In this document: positions 50,514-60,121 of the stretch, one piece after another | Position numbering within the stretch: the stretch's first letter is position 1 | How the letters are laid out: every line of letters starts with the position of its first letter | Assembly (NCBI RefSeq): GCF_040706615.1 | Contig: NZ_JAPDRF010000001.1 | Span: forward strand, 62,001-126,000 | Direction of reading: 5' to 3' | DNA length: 64,000 bases | Source: Lentisalinibacter sediminis | Lineage (GTDB): Bacteria; Pseudomonadota; Gammaproteobacteria; Steroidobacterales; Woeseiaceae | Notes under the pieces: generated by a model | Database searches by the model: none | What the model was told of the DNA's origin: nothing | The model's input: only the letters and a program-made list of their open reading frames with translations | Position numbers and translations under genes: made by a program

Positions 50514-52922
50514 ATGAATAACAGACATCGTCTTATGAACCCACTCGCGGCAGCGATCAGCGGGATACTCGCGGGCACATCGGGTCCCGTTCTGGCCCAG
50601 ACCGCGGACACGGATAAGACCGAAGCCATCGAGGAAATCACCGTCACGGCGAGCCGTCGTGAACAGAACATCCTCGACGTGCCCTACAACATCAGTGCAG
50701 TGTCGGGTGATGAGATCGAAGCGGCATTCACGCTGGACAACGAGGAACTGCTCCGTTCGATCCCCGGCATCACGCAGATCGATCAGGGGCCGCGCAACAA
50801 TGCCCAGTTCTCGAGTATCCGCATCCGCGGACTGAACGTCGACAGCTCCGCACTCGGTGACTATGCGGTACCGTCGGTGGCGACCGTGTCGACCTACGTC
50901 AACGAGACACCCGTCTACGCCAATCTGGCGCTCACTGATCTGGAGCGGGTAGAGGTACTGCGGGGTCCCCAGGGAACGCTGTACGGATCCGGCGCGCTGG
51001 GCGGTACGCTCAAGTACTTCCTGCGACAGCCGCAGCTCGGTGAGACGACGGGTGGGGCCGCGACGGAGGTATCGAGCGTGGAGGGTTCGGACAGTATCGG
51101 GTACGGGGTTCAGGGTACGCTGAATCTCCCGCTGGGCGACAGCTCGGCGTTTCGCGCCAATCTGTACTTCCGCGACTACCCCGGCATAACGGATTACATC
51201 AATCTCTACGAACTCGACGAGAACGGCGTGCCGGTGCAGCCGAACGGCCTGTTCGCGCGCGGGCCGGACTCGACGAGCTACCGCCGTGAAGACGACATGG
51301 ACAGCTTCGAGAGCCTGTACGGTCGGCTCTCATACCGGTATCAGCCTTCCGATACGTTCGACTTGACCCTGAACTATATCTACCAAGACGATGATATCGG
51401 AGGTCGCCGCCAGCAGACCCAGGGCGAGGACGGATTCGGACAGGACTATCCGGACTACAGTAACGGAGCCGTTATTGCCGAGCCCGCCGAGCGCGAGTTC
51501 AATATGGGTTCGTTGGAGCTGAATGTCGATTTCGGATTTGCGACGCTGACATCGGCCACCTCCTACTATGACAACAAAGGCGGCACCGAAAGCGACAATA
51601 CGGGCTTCTACGCTAATAATTTCGCCTTCTTCTACTACAACTATCCGCGCCCGTTGTACACAGCCGTTCGTGGCTTCAACGACCGTGCGCTGGTGCAGGA
51701 GTTCCGGCTGGTGTCCAGCGGTGAGCGTACGGTGGATTACGTCGTCGGGACGTTCTACCGCGAGCAGAACCGAGGCAATTTCCAGGTCAGCGATCTGGTC
51801 GGCTTCGAGGCGTTCGCGGACGCATTGTTCTTCCCGCTCGACTTCGTCTCCACGGACAACGTCTTTACCTACGAACGCGACGAGGATTTCACCGACCTCG
51901 CGGTTTTTGGCGAACTCACCTGGCACGCGACGGATCGCCTGCACTTTACGGGCGGGCTGCGCTGGTTCGATATTGAGTCGGACGTGAGTACCTTCGTACG
52001 GACGGGCGCCTACGACGGGATCGCGGGCGCGGTAAGCACGCCGTTCGAGAGCAGCGAGGACGACCTGCTGTTCAAGGCCAACGTGGCCTACGATTTTGGA
52101 GATGACGATCTCCTCTTCGCTACGGTGTCGGAGGGCTATCGGCGGGGCGGCAACAACGGAGTGCCAACCATCGGCCGCTTCGCGAACGCCCCGGGCTGGC
52201 AGGTGTACAATTCCGACAGCGTGACCAACTACGAAGTCGGACTGAAGGGGACTTTTCGCAATATTCGCTATGACCTGAGCGCTTTCTATATCGACTGGCA
52301 AGACCCGCAGTTCAACACGTCGGCGCCAGTCGGCGCATTCTTCGCGGTGGTCAATGGCGACGAGGCGGAGACGTCGGGCTTCGAGGCCCAGGTGAGCGGT
52401 GCGCTTTCCGATAATTTCGGCTACGCGCTCGGCTACGCCTATGTCGATGCGAAGTTGTCCAAGGATCTGTTCGAGCCCGTCAATATCGCTACCGGCACGC
52501 CTACGCTCGTGGCGAGCGAAGGTGCCCCATTGCCGGGCATACCGGAGCACGCATTCAACGTAGCGGGTGACTACACGACGGCGGTCGGAAAGGGCGGCAA
52601 CGTGACAATACGCATAGACGGCTTCTATCAGTCGTCGACACAAAACGTGCTGGATGAGGGCATCCTGCAGTCACAGAAGTTCCCGAGTTTCTGGGTATGG
52701 GATGCGAGCGCTGCCTGGTACAACAACAACTGGACGGTTGCACTGTTCGTCAAGAATATCGCGAACGAGGAGGGCACTACCGGTGCTTTCACACCCGATG
52801 CCTTCGGGCCGGTAGTCGATCCCGTGAATCCGTTGGCAAGTGCGGAGTTTTACGGCAGCAACGCCAGGCAGTTCATCGTGTTGCCGCGCACCGTAGGCCT
52901 CTCGATCCGCTACGACTTCTAA
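50514..52922 (+). CDS. TonB-dependent receptor
   Basis: An 802-residue outer-membrane receptor with signal peptide (about 1-29, ending GPVLAQ), TonB box EEITVTASRR, plug domain (NILDVPYNISAVSGDEIEAA ... VEVLRGPQGTLYGSGALGG) and a 22-strand-type barrel ending GLSIRYDF with C-terminal Phe. The heme-receptor FRAP motif is absent; SEGYRRGGNNG stands at the corresponding place, a pattern of receptors from the large group often annotated as iron complex receptors that in many marine Gammaproteobacteria import other compounds. No Fur box was seen upstream. It is read with the genes that follow (14 bp gap). Confidence 0.9.
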   Translation: MNNRHRLMNPLAAAISGILAGTSGPVLAQTADTDKTEAIEEITVTASRREQNILDVPYNISAVSGDEIEAAFTLDNEELLRSIPGITQIDQGPRNNAQFSSIRIRGLNVDSSALGDYAVPSVATVSTYVNETPVYANLALTDLERVEVLRGPQGTLYGSGALGGTLKYFLRQPQLGETTGGAATEVSSVEGSDSIGYGVQGTLNLPLGDSSAFRANLYFRDYPGITDYINLYELDENGVPVQPNGLFARGPDSTSYRREDDMDSFESLYGRLSYRYQPSDTFDLTLNYIYQDDDIGGRRQQTQGEDGFGQDYPDYSNGAVIAEPAEREFNMGSLELNVDFGFATLTSATSYYDNKGGTESDNTGFYANNFAFFYYNYPRPLYTAVRGFNDRALVQEFRLVSSGERTVDYVVGTFYREQNRGNFQVSDLVGFEAFADALFFPLDFVSTDNVFTYERDEDFTDLAVFGELTWHATDRLHFTGGLRWFDIESDVSTFVRTGAYDGIAGAVSTPFESSEDDLLFKANVAYDFGDDDLLFATVSEGYRRGGNNGVPTIGRFANAPGWQVYNSDSVTNYEVGLKGTFRNIRYDLSAFYIDWQDPQFNTSAPVGAFFAVVNGDEAETSGFEAQVSGALSDNFGYALGYAYVDAKLSKDLFEPVNIATGTPTLVASEGAPLPGIPEHAFNVAGDYTTAVGKGGNVTIRIDGFYQSSTQNVLDEGILQSQKFPSFWVWDASAAWYNNNWTVALFVKNIANEEGTTGAFTPDAFGPVVDPVNPLASAEFYGSNARQFIVLPRTVGLSIRYDF

Positions 52923-52935
52923 GTAGCTGGCGAGG

Positions 52936-54540
52936 ATGAGCGAAGGAACGACGACTGCGGCGGTGCACCGGCATCCGGATGCGGAGCCGATACGGCGACT
53001 GATCGGGGAGGGCTTCCGCGCGCTCTCGCGGCGCGAGCAGGGGCTGGCCGAACGATGCGCCCGGTCGATCCTGCAACGCGCGCCGGAGACCGTCGACGGC
53101 TGGCTGCTGCTGGCCAGAGCCCGCCAGCAGGTCTCCGACTTCGCTGCGATGAGTCAGCATATCGCACGTGCGCGCACCCTCGCACCGGATCGCGTCGATC
53201 TGATCATCGCCACCGCCGAGGCATCCATCGCCAGCGGTGCCATAAGGGATGCGCTCGCGCAGCTTGCCGATGCCGCCGCGCGGTGTGGTGAGGATCGGAA
53301 TACACTGTCTCAGCTCGTAGTCGTGTACACGCAGCTCGGTCGGCATGGGGAGGCGTATGATGCCGCGAGACGACTGGCGAGCAGCGCTGGCCACGAGACT
53401 GCTGCGCGATTCGCGCTTTCGAGCGCGGCGATAGCGGTCGGGCGCTTCGACGAGGCGCAACAGCAGCTTGAGGCGATCATCGCGGAGAATCCCGGCGAAG
53501 CGGAGGCCTACCATACCCGCGCGACCGTGCGCCGGCAGACGGCGGCGTCGAATCACATCGATGAGCTTGAGCGGAGACTAGACGGGTGGCCAGTCGGAGA
53601 TCCTGCGGAGGTCCCGCTCTGCTATGCCCTGGGTAAGGAATGCGAGGATGTGGGTGCTTATGAGAGTGCCTTCGGCTACTTCCAGCGCGGAGCGAAGGCC
53701 CGTCAGCAACGTCTTTCCTACGACGTCACGATCGATACCGCGGCCCTTCGGGATATTGCCAGGACTTTCGACGAGCGCTGGTGGCAAGAGACGTCGAGCG
53801 GTGAAGACGAACCGGGCGCAATATTCGTCTGTGGCCTGCCACGCAGCGGCACGACCCTGGTCGACAGGATCCTCGCCAGCCATCCGCAGGTGAGCAGTCT
53901 TGGCGAGATCAACGACTTCGCGTACGCGGTGATGCGATTCGGTGCCCCTGCTTCCGGCAAGGACGAGCTAATACGGCAGGTCGCGAGCGCGGATATGAGC
54001 GCGATGGGGCGGGAATACCTGGAGGCCATCCGCGGCTACGGCGAGCCGGGCCCCTGCCTTATCGACAAGACGCCGGGCAATGTGCTCTACCTCGGGCTGA
54101 TCGCCAAGGCGTTACCTGGGGCGCGCATCGTCTATGTTCGCCGTCACCCGATGGCCGCGGGCTATGCGATGTACAAGACCCTCTTTCGCATGGGTTATCC
54201 CTTCTCCTACGATCTGGAGTCCATCGGCCATTACTGGCTGGCCCACGAACGGCTGCTCTCGCACTGGAACACGCTGTTCGGTGAGCGCATTCTGGACGTG
54301 AGCTACGAGGCACTCGTCGATGACCAGGAGGGGGTGAGCCGCAAGATCCTGTCGCACTGTGGGCTGGACTGGTCGGATGACTGTCTTCGGTTCCACGAGA
54401 ACCGCACGCCGACGGCCACGGCCAGCGCCGCACAGGTCCGCGAGCCACTCTACGGGCGTGCGCGCGACCTCTGGCGGCAATACGAGAGCGAACTGGAACC
54501 ATTGCGACGTGTGCTCGCCTCCGGCGGAGTCGAAGTCTGA
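52936..54540 (+). CDS. TPR-repeat sulfotransferase family protein
   Basis: A 534-residue cytoplasmic-type protein. About residues 1-240 are tetratricopeptide-like helices (AERCARSILQRAPETVDGWL, ARRLASSAGHETAARFALSS, EAQQQLEAIIAENPGEAEAY). From about residue 290 there is a sulfotransferase domain with the PAPS 5'-phosphosulfate loop GLPRSGTTLVDRIL and the 3'-phosphate region RIVYVRRHPMAAGYAMY. TPR-sulfotransferases often lie beside TonB receptors in this group of bacteria. It may sulfate a ligand or a protein Tyr, or act only as a PAPS-binding partner; the substrate is unknown. Confidence 0.87.
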   Translation: MSEGTTTAAVHRHPDAEPIRRLIGEGFRALSRREQGLAERCARSILQRAPETVDGWLLLARARQQVSDFAAMSQHIARARTLAPDRVDLIIATAEASIASGAIRDALAQLADAAARCGEDRNTLSQLVVVYTQLGRHGEAYDAARRLASSAGHETAARFALSSAAIAVGRFDEAQQQLEAIIAENPGEAEAYHTRATVRRQTAASNHIDELERRLDGWPVGDPAEVPLCYALGKECEDVGAYESAFGYFQRGAKARQQRLSYDVTIDTAALRDIARTFDERWWQETSSGEDEPGAIFVCGLPRSGTTLVDRILASHPQVSSLGEINDFAYAVMRFGAPASGKDELIRQVASADMSAMGREYLEAIRGYGEPGPCLIDKTPGNVLYLGLIAKALPGARIVYVRRHPMAAGYAMYKTLFRMGYPFSYDLESIGHYWLAHERLLSHWNTLFGERILDVSYEALVDDQEGVSRKILSHCGLDWSDDCLRFHENRTPTATASAAQVREPLYGRARDLWRQYESELEPLRRVLASGGVEV

Positions 54541-54541
54541 C

Positions 54542-56710
54542 ATGCGTGGTTCCCTACCGTCCCTGGTGCTACTCGTGTGCGTGCCGCTCCTCGCCGCAGC
54601 CCAGGAGACCGTCTTTTTCGACGATTTCCAGGACGGGGACGCCGAGGGATGGTCGGGCGGCGGGCAGGGAGATGTTGCGATAAACGACTATCAGGGCAGT
54701 CGCACCTTGCGGCTGACCCGATCGGCCTATGCCGTCGCCGAGATCGATGTGGCCGGTCTGCGGCGCGTGACGGTTGGCGCTGCGTTCGCCGCAAACGATC
54801 TCGAAAGCGAGGATCGATGCCTCCTGCAGCTGTCGTTTAATGGCGGAGATCGCTGGCAGACCACCGTTCGTGTCGTTGACGGGCAGGACGATAATTTCAC
54901 ATTGCATGCGGGTTTCTTCACCGCGGAAGTGCCGGCGGATGCCGGCATGATGCTGCTCGTGGCCCGCGTTGCCGGAGACGGTGCCGATGACACCTGCTAC
55001 CTCGACAACGTGTTCGTGCGCAGCGTCGTCAGCGATGCCCGGAAGACCCCGAAGCCGCGGGTGTCGCGGCAGCTTCTCACGAGCGATGCGCCGATCCGGG
55101 CGCCGATGTCCATGAGCGAGTTCGGGCCAGGCGGACCGACGGGAGCAGAGCCACACGCATTCGTCGGCCGGCTGCAACTGTATGGTCCGGTCGTGGCCGA
55201 CGGGTTCGAGCTGATCTACGATGAGCATGGGCGCATGGACACCGTGGGTGATGTGATCCGGCGTCTGCCCGAGTTCGATTTTGGATTCGTGAGCCGGGGT
55301 GGCGATCTGATACCGCTCCGACAGGGTGTCATCCGGCGTGAGCATCCGTATTGGGAAATTGCTTTGCAGCCGGGGAAGGTCTGGCGCCGGAAGGAAGACG
55401 GGCCCTGGAGCCGGGCGGCCATCCCGTTTGCGCTCCAGGAGCGAAGCGCCAACTGTACGCATAACGGCGTGATGACATGGCTGTACGACGGAGACGGCCG
55501 AGTCTCCAATGTAGCGTTCCAGATCAGCAGCGAGACCTGCGCCTATTTCAAGTTCGACCTCTGGGGAAAAGCTCGGGCGGCGTATAGTCCGACCACGGCC
55601 GGCGAGGATGAGGCGGCCGCCATCGCGCGGGTCGACAGACACGCCGCGGCCCGGCTTCCGATTCGGCCGCTGGCCGCGCTCGCGGAGGCCTGGCCGGGCA
55701 GCAATACCGAGGGCTTGTTGTTAGCGGATGGCGTCAATCCGGCCGACGTCAGCGTCTATGGTTTCCTCGTCGACGGCGTGCACTACCGCGGGGGCTGTGA
55801 AACCCGCCACGGCATCTACCCGTACTGCGACGTCCTGCCACTGCCGTCCTACTCAACCGCCAAGACCATGTTTGCGGGAGTCGGCTTGATGCGGGCCGAG
55901 CATCTGGCCCCCGGGATCAGCCAAAGAACGATCGCCTCGGTGATCCCGGAATGCGACCTTCCACGATGGGAAGACGTGACGATCGAGGATGCTCTCGACA
56001 TGGCGACGGGTAACTTCAGCGAGCCAGGGCCCACTGCCGACGAGGACTCGGCGCCGCACCTGGAGTTCGTCTTCTCGGACAGCCACGGCGAGAAGCTCGA
56101 ATTCTCCTGCGGCTACTTCGAGCGGCGTGCCGAGCCTGGAACGACGTTTGCGTACCATACGTCCGATACTTATCTCGTGGGTGTCGCTCTTCAGCGGTTG
56201 CTCGACGAGGTCGTCGAGGGGGGTAGCGACGTCTATGCAGACCTACTGACACCGCTGTGGCGTCGGCTGCGACTGAGTCCGCTGCTGGACGTTACGAAGC
56301 GCACTTACGACCAAACCTCCCAGCCGTTCGCCGGCTATGGCCTGACCGTTGAGGCCGATGACTGGCTGCGAATCGCAGATTGGCTGGCGAACCGGGGAGG
56401 GAGCATCGATGGTGAACCGATGCTGGATCCCGCGATGCTCGATGCCGCATTGCAGCGTGATCCCGACGACAGGGGTGTTTTCGCCGGAAACCCGACGCTG
56501 CGCTACAACAACAGCATGTGGGCGTTCAATGTGCGCGAGGTGATCGATTGCGAGCATGACATCTGGATACCGTTCATGTCCGGCTTTGGCGGGATCACTA
56601 TCGCGATGATGCCGAACGGAGTTATTTTCTACTACGCATCCGATGGCTACGTACACCGCTGGCGGTCTGCCGTGCGCACGGCAGACACCATCGAAGCGAT
56701 GTGTCGATGA
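54542..56710 (+). CDS. exported serine hydrolase, beta-lactamase/penicillin-binding-protein fold
   Basis: A 722-residue secreted protein with signal MRGSLPSLVLLVCVPLLAAA. The N-terminal 160 residues (FFDDFQDGDAEGWSGGGQGD ... CYLDNVFVR) resemble a jelly-roll carbohydrate-binding-type domain. The C-terminal domain is class C beta-lactamase-like: the SXXK motif is SYSTAKTMFAG with Ser438 and Lys441, and FAYHTSDTYLVG stands at the place of the YXN motif. It should cleave an amide or ester in the periplasm or outside. It starts one base after the sulfotransferase gene stop. Confidence 0.82.
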   Translation: MRGSLPSLVLLVCVPLLAAAQETVFFDDFQDGDAEGWSGGGQGDVAINDYQGSRTLRLTRSAYAVAEIDVAGLRRVTVGAAFAANDLESEDRCLLQLSFNGGDRWQTTVRVVDGQDDNFTLHAGFFTAEVPADAGMMLLVARVAGDGADDTCYLDNVFVRSVVSDARKTPKPRVSRQLLTSDAPIRAPMSMSEFGPGGPTGAEPHAFVGRLQLYGPVVADGFELIYDEHGRMDTVGDVIRRLPEFDFGFVSRGGDLIPLRQGVIRREHPYWEIALQPGKVWRRKEDGPWSRAAIPFALQERSANCTHNGVMTWLYDGDGRVSNVAFQISSETCAYFKFDLWGKARAAYSPTTAGEDEAAAIARVDRHAAARLPIRPLAALAEAWPGSNTEGLLLADGVNPADVSVYGFLVDGVHYRGGCETRHGIYPYCDVLPLPSYSTAKTMFAGVGLMRAEHLAPGISQRTIASVIPECDLPRWEDVTIEDALDMATGNFSEPGPTADEDSAPHLEFVFSDSHGEKLEFSCGYFERRAEPGTTFAYHTSDTYLVGVALQRLLDEVVEGGSDVYADLLTPLWRRLRLSPLLDVTKRTYDQTSQPFAGYGLTVEADDWLRIADWLANRGGSIDGEPMLDPAMLDAALQRDPDDRGVFAGNPTLRYNNSMWAFNVREVIDCEHDIWIPFMSGFGGITIAMMPNGVIFYYASDGYVHRWRSAVRTADTIEAMCR

Positions 56711-57906
56711 CAACCGCCGACCCGAATACGCGGTCCGGCATTCGCAGGGTGGAACCGAACGGCGCTGCCGCCAGGATCTTCATGTCCTTTCTGGCAACGG
56801 CCGGCCTGTTCTACGTCAACATTATGCCGGCGATCGTCGACGGGCTGATCGAGGGGCTCGGTTTCAGCAACGGGGAGGCGGGCTTTGTCGGTTCGGCCAA
56901 TGTGTACGGGGCTGCGGCGGGCGCGCTGATTATCGTTTTCATTGTTGGAAGGATCCGATGGCGGCCCGTGGCTTATGCCCTGCTTGCCGTGTTGATCGCC
57001 ATGGATCTCCTGTCCATTCTCGTGCAGCAGCCTGCACTGATGATCGGTACGCGCTTCGTGCATGGCGTTGTCGGTGGTGCGCTTGTCGGCATTGGCTTTG
57101 CGGTCATCGCCAGGGCGACGTCACCGGATCGCACCTTCGGTGTCCTTCTCGTCATCCAGTTCGGGTTAGGTGGGCTTGGAAACCTCTATCTGCCGCGCCT
57201 CGTGCCAATCTTCGGCACGGATGTATTGTTCCTCTCGCTGATCGCCTTCAGTTTGGTCACGGCGGCGATGGTGCCCTTCCTGGATGAATACGAAGTAACA
57301 GAAGCGCAGGGTTTGCAGAGCGCGAAAGGAGTCGCGGGGGCTGCGCTGATTCCGATGGCGCTGACGCTCCTTGCTACGTTCCTGTTCCAGGCCGCGAATA
57401 TGGGCCTATTCGCGTTCATCATCGGTCTCGGCAAGGCGGCCGGACTTACCGTGGATTTTATTACCTGGACGCTCGCGCTGTCCGGCTGGATCGGTATTGT
57501 CGGCGCCGGCCTCGTGATAGTGCTACACACGCGCTACGGCCGCACCATGCCCCTGGTGGTAGCCATGATTCTTACGATCGCAGGCTTCTGGGTACTCAAC
57601 TACAGCGAGGTGGCCAGCATCTATCTGCTGGCGAACTGCGCCATGGGCATTACCTGGGCGTTCGTGATCCCCTATCTGCTCGGCCTCGCCGCCGAATTCG
57701 ATCGAACCGGCAGAATGGCGGCACTCGGCGGATTCGCCTCGAAAATGGGTCTCGCGAGCGGGCCGCTCGTCGGGGGACTGCTGATCGGCGGGAACGGGAA
57801 CTACACGTTACTCATCATCGCCGGGATAGTCACGATGAGCGCGAGCCTCGGTGCCTGTATCGTGCCGGCGTGGCGGCAGGATCACGTCCCGAGCGTGTCG
57901 GACTAG
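56707..57906 (+). CDS. MFS transporter
   Basis: A 399-residue membrane protein with 12 predicted helices of the major facilitator type: FLATAGLFYVNIMPAIVDGL at helix 1, GTRFVHGVVGGALVGIGFAV in the first half, and FIIGLGKAAGLTVDFITWTL and PLVGGLLIGGNGNYTLLIIAG in the second. ATG at 56707 overlaps the serine hydrolase stop (ATGA). Last gene of the cluster beginning with the nitrilase; it probably moves the product of the outer hydrolase into the cell, or a waste product out. Confidence 0.87.
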   Translation: MTTADPNTRSGIRRVEPNGAAARIFMSFLATAGLFYVNIMPAIVDGLIEGLGFSNGEAGFVGSANVYGAAAGALIIVFIVGRIRWRPVAYALLAVLIAMDLLSILVQQPALMIGTRFVHGVVGGALVGIGFAVIARATSPDRTFGVLLVIQFGLGGLGNLYLPRLVPIFGTDVLFLSLIAFSLVTAAMVPFLDEYEVTEAQGLQSAKGVAGAALIPMALTLLATFLFQAANMGLFAFIIGLGKAAGLTVDFITWTLALSGWIGIVGAGLVIVLHTRYGRTMPLVVAMILTIAGFWVLNYSEVASIYLLANCAMGITWAFVIPYLLGLAAEFDRTGRMAALGGFASKMGLASGPLVGGLLIGGNGNYTLLIIAGIVTMSASLGACIVPAWRQDHVPSVSD

Positions 57907-57915
57907 GGCTGCGCT

Positions 57916-58041
57916 GAATTCACCGAATATTGGCATCGTCGACCGGCCCGGATGACTCGCCAAAGAGACGTTCTGCCAGAGTCTCCTGCCGCAGATTATC
58001 CGGCTAAAGAGCCAATGCAAATCCAGGGTCAGTTTTCTCTA
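57916..58041 (+). repeat. second dispersed repeat family, copy A
   Basis: About 125 bp clearly similar to 62881-63005 in the same orientation. Shared blocks are TTCACCGAATATT, GACGTTCTGCC, CGCAGATTATCCGG and GGGTCAGTT. On the minus strand both copies can be read as TDP..AL..PDNLRQ..., but stops interrupt them. It occupies the gap between the MFS gene and the ribbon-helix-helix/PIN pair. Confidence 0.7.
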
Positions 58042-58053
58042 CAGGTCAACAGA

Positions 58054-58087
58054 CAACTGGACTCTTCTGGCAACTGGACTCTTCTGG
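58054..58087 (+). repeat. perfect tandem duplication of 17 bp
   Basis: CAACTGGACTCTTCTGG occurs twice in a row (58054-58070 and 58071-58087), just after repeat copy A and just before the promoter region of the antitoxin gene. It may be a replication-slippage product; a regulatory role is possible but not shown. Confidence 0.8.
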
Positions 58088-58102
58088 CATAATTGTCCTT
58101 TA

Positions 58103-58119
58103 GTATGAATCGTTCATAC
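58103..58119 (+). promoter_or_regulatory. palindromic operator of the RHH/PIN toxin-antitoxin pair
   Basis: GTATGAA-TCG-TTCATAC is a perfect inverted repeat with 7-bp arms and a 3-bp centre, 12 bp before the antitoxin start. Its place fits autoregulation by the ribbon-helix-helix antitoxin. Confidence 0.65.
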
Positions 58120-58130
58120 CCTGCCTGAGG

Positions 58131-58376
58131 GTGGTCACCATAGGTTCTGCAGTCAAGAAGACCATCTCACTTCCACCGGACCTGGCGAAGCAGGTCGAAG
58201 AGATCGCCGCAACTGAGGGTAAGTCGGTCAGCGCCGTCGTCCAGGACGCGCTGCGACTGGCGCATCGGGAGTACCTAAAGCGGGAGTATGCCGGGGTTCA
58301 GGGTTTCTGGAGCAGGAAGGCGCGTGAGAAGGGCGTCCTTACTGAGAAAGACCTGCGTCGGTACCTCAGCGATTGA
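58131..58376 (+). CDS. ribbon-helix-helix (CopG-type) antitoxin
   Basis: An 81-residue protein: AVKKTISLPPDLAKQVEEIA is the DNA-binding strand and first helix, and KSVSAVVQDALRLAHREYLK the second helix. The C-terminal part (GVQGFWSRKAREKGVLTEKD) should wrap the toxin. Start GTG at 58131 or 58134. Its stop overlaps the TTG start of the PIN toxin (TTGA). Confidence 0.85.
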   Translation: MVTIGSAVKKTISLPPDLAKQVEEIAATEGKSVSAVVQDALRLAHREYLKREYAGVQGFWSRKAREKGVLTEKDLRRYLSD

Positions 58377-58765
58377 GGGTCGTCTTCGATACCAACATAT
58401 CCGTTTCGGCTTTCGTGTTTCCCGGGAGCCACGCGGATGCCGCGATCAGGCGAGTACTTGGTGGCGTGGGTGAGTTGGTTATCTCCCGACCGATCATCGA
58501 CGAACTCCTGACCGTCCTGGCCCGAAAGTTTGCGCGAGACGCCGACGAATTGGGGCGCATCGCACTATTGCTGAGCGATCTGAGTAGTGTGGTTCGTCCA
58601 CGGCGTCCGATCACGATTCTGGCCCACGAAGCAGACAATCGCATTCTCGAGTGCGCTCGCACGGGGCGCGTTGATTTGATCGTCACCACGGACGGGGGGA
58701 TGCTCGCACTTGGGCGCTATCGGGATATCGAAATCAAGTCGCTCCGCGAGTGTGTGGCGTTATAG
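58373..58765 (+). CDS. PIN-domain toxin
   Basis: A 130-residue protein of the PIN-family putative toxin group. Acidic residues expected at the metal site are visible: D6 in VVFDTN, E44 in IIDELL, and Asp in HEADNRILECA and TTDGGML. Likely an RNA endonuclease held in check by the upstream antitoxin. Start TTG at 58373 overlaps the antitoxin stop, so translation is coupled. Confidence 0.85.
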   Translation: MRVVFDTNISVSAFVFPGSHADAAIRRVLGGVGELVISRPIIDELLTVLARKFARDADELGRIALLLSDLSSVVRPRRPITILAHEADNRILECARTGRVDLIVTTDGGMLALGRYRDIEIKSLRECVAL

Positions 58766-58896
58766 CTTTCAGAATCACTGATTGGATTACAGGAATGCGA
58801 CTGTTGCTATGTGAAGCAGCCTGTATCCGGAAACCCAGGTCAGTCCATGTGCCTGATCAGGTCGTCCGAGACAATGGGGCCAAACCCGACTGAGAT

Positions 58897-59937
58897 ATGA
58901 AAACCCGCAACTTGTCTTCGACTGATCGCCAAGCAATCCTTCGCAGGGCGATCATCCGCGCCGAGCCCGAATACTACGCGTGGTCGCCTGCGCAGCAAGA
59001 GCAGTATCGACTGAGCATCCCCGAAGAGCGAAAGTTTCTTGTTCGCCAATCCGTGTTGCGTTCCCTGTTTGGACTTGACGTCGATACAGAGGAAGCAATG
59101 AGAGAAATGTTGGAGGGATTCGATGACGAAAAATATCTACTGCTGAATAGCACGCTTCTGCCCTTTCAAGGCATTGGTGACAATGATTTCTTTTTGAATG
59201 AGTGCTTTGCAGAAGGTGTCACGCTGCTGGATTTTGCGACGGTGGGTGAATATGCCCGCCATGATCATGAGTTCCAGGAGCAGGCGCGAAAGACGGAGGA
59301 TCCGGCGTATGAGATACGTCCCTTTCAGGGTGATCTGTACCCATGCTGGGCCAGACTGAATATCGATGGGGAGTTTCACTATGCCACGATTGTCTCGCTC
59401 GCGAGATATCTGACGGATAGGCTCGATAATGCCGGATCGGAGAGGATCCGGTCGCTGATACCGCATCGATACGTTGCGGGGAGCGATCACGGCAAGCGGG
59501 AGAAAGGCGGATCGCTTTGGGATATGCGTGTGGAAGCACGAGGCATGGAACCTCAATTGGATGAGCTGCAACGTCGGTATTACGAGTATCTTCGGAACTG
59601 TCATTCGCGACTTCTGGAACGATTTGACGACCAGGGAATACAAAGGGTGTATATCCAGCGCACAGAGCGGGGCGTTGAGCGCAACATCGAGTTTGTTTTC
59701 TCCGACCAGCGCGCCCTCGATGCGGTAAGGTTTCGGCGGTATTGCGCCGACTGCCAGCGTATTGCCGGTGATTCGGCAGAGCTTGCCGCGTTGATCGACG
59801 AGGAAGAACAGGCGGCTTTTCGGTTCCTGGAAGAGCAATTTCGGGATATTCAGAAGAACTACGATCCGTCCGTGGTGCCGTTTCGTAAGAAGAGGAGAAT
59901 AATCGTGGCAGACGGTGCTCTGGATGATCTCTCATAG
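58897..59937 (+). CDS. hypothetical protein
   Basis: A 346-residue soluble protein, rich in charged residues, starting MKTRNLSSTDRQAILRRAII. Recognisable pieces are PFQGIGDNDFFLNECFAEGV and a YCADCQRIAG segment; the C-terminal part is helical with many Glu and Arg. No signal peptide or membrane helix. I do not recognise a family. It lies between two toxin-antitoxin-like pairs inside the segment bracketed by the second repeat, so a mobile or defence role is possible but not shown. Confidence 0.6.
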   Translation: MKTRNLSSTDRQAILRRAIIRAEPEYYAWSPAQQEQYRLSIPEERKFLVRQSVLRSLFGLDVDTEEAMREMLEGFDDEKYLLLNSTLLPFQGIGDNDFFLNECFAEGVTLLDFATVGEYARHDHEFQEQARKTEDPAYEIRPFQGDLYPCWARLNIDGEFHYATIVSLARYLTDRLDNAGSERIRSLIPHRYVAGSDHGKREKGGSLWDMRVEARGMEPQLDELQRRYYEYLRNCHSRLLERFDDQGIQRVYIQRTERGVERNIEFVFSDQRALDAVRFRRYCADCQRIAGDSAELAALIDEEEQAAFRFLEEQFRDIQKNYDPSVVPFRKKRRIIVADGALDDLS

Positions 59938-60121
59938 TCCAGTCTCGTCGCCTCTTGGGACGGCGGTGTGACCTGCTCATCCACGAATTCGCGGGATAGA
60001 GGACCGACTGGTCCGGGACAGCATAGAAAAATTCGCCTCGCGACTTCTCTGGGAAAAAATCCCGCGCTCCGCTACAGGTGGTCGGTAAATGGGTCGGGGA
60101 AGATTCCACCAAAGAAATAGG

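Noticed and set aside
48904..52643. Long minus-strand frames opposite the MocR-type gene, the nitrilase and the second TonB receptor
   Set aside because: They mirror real genes on the plus strand and have no starts with ribosome-binding sites or recognisable folds.
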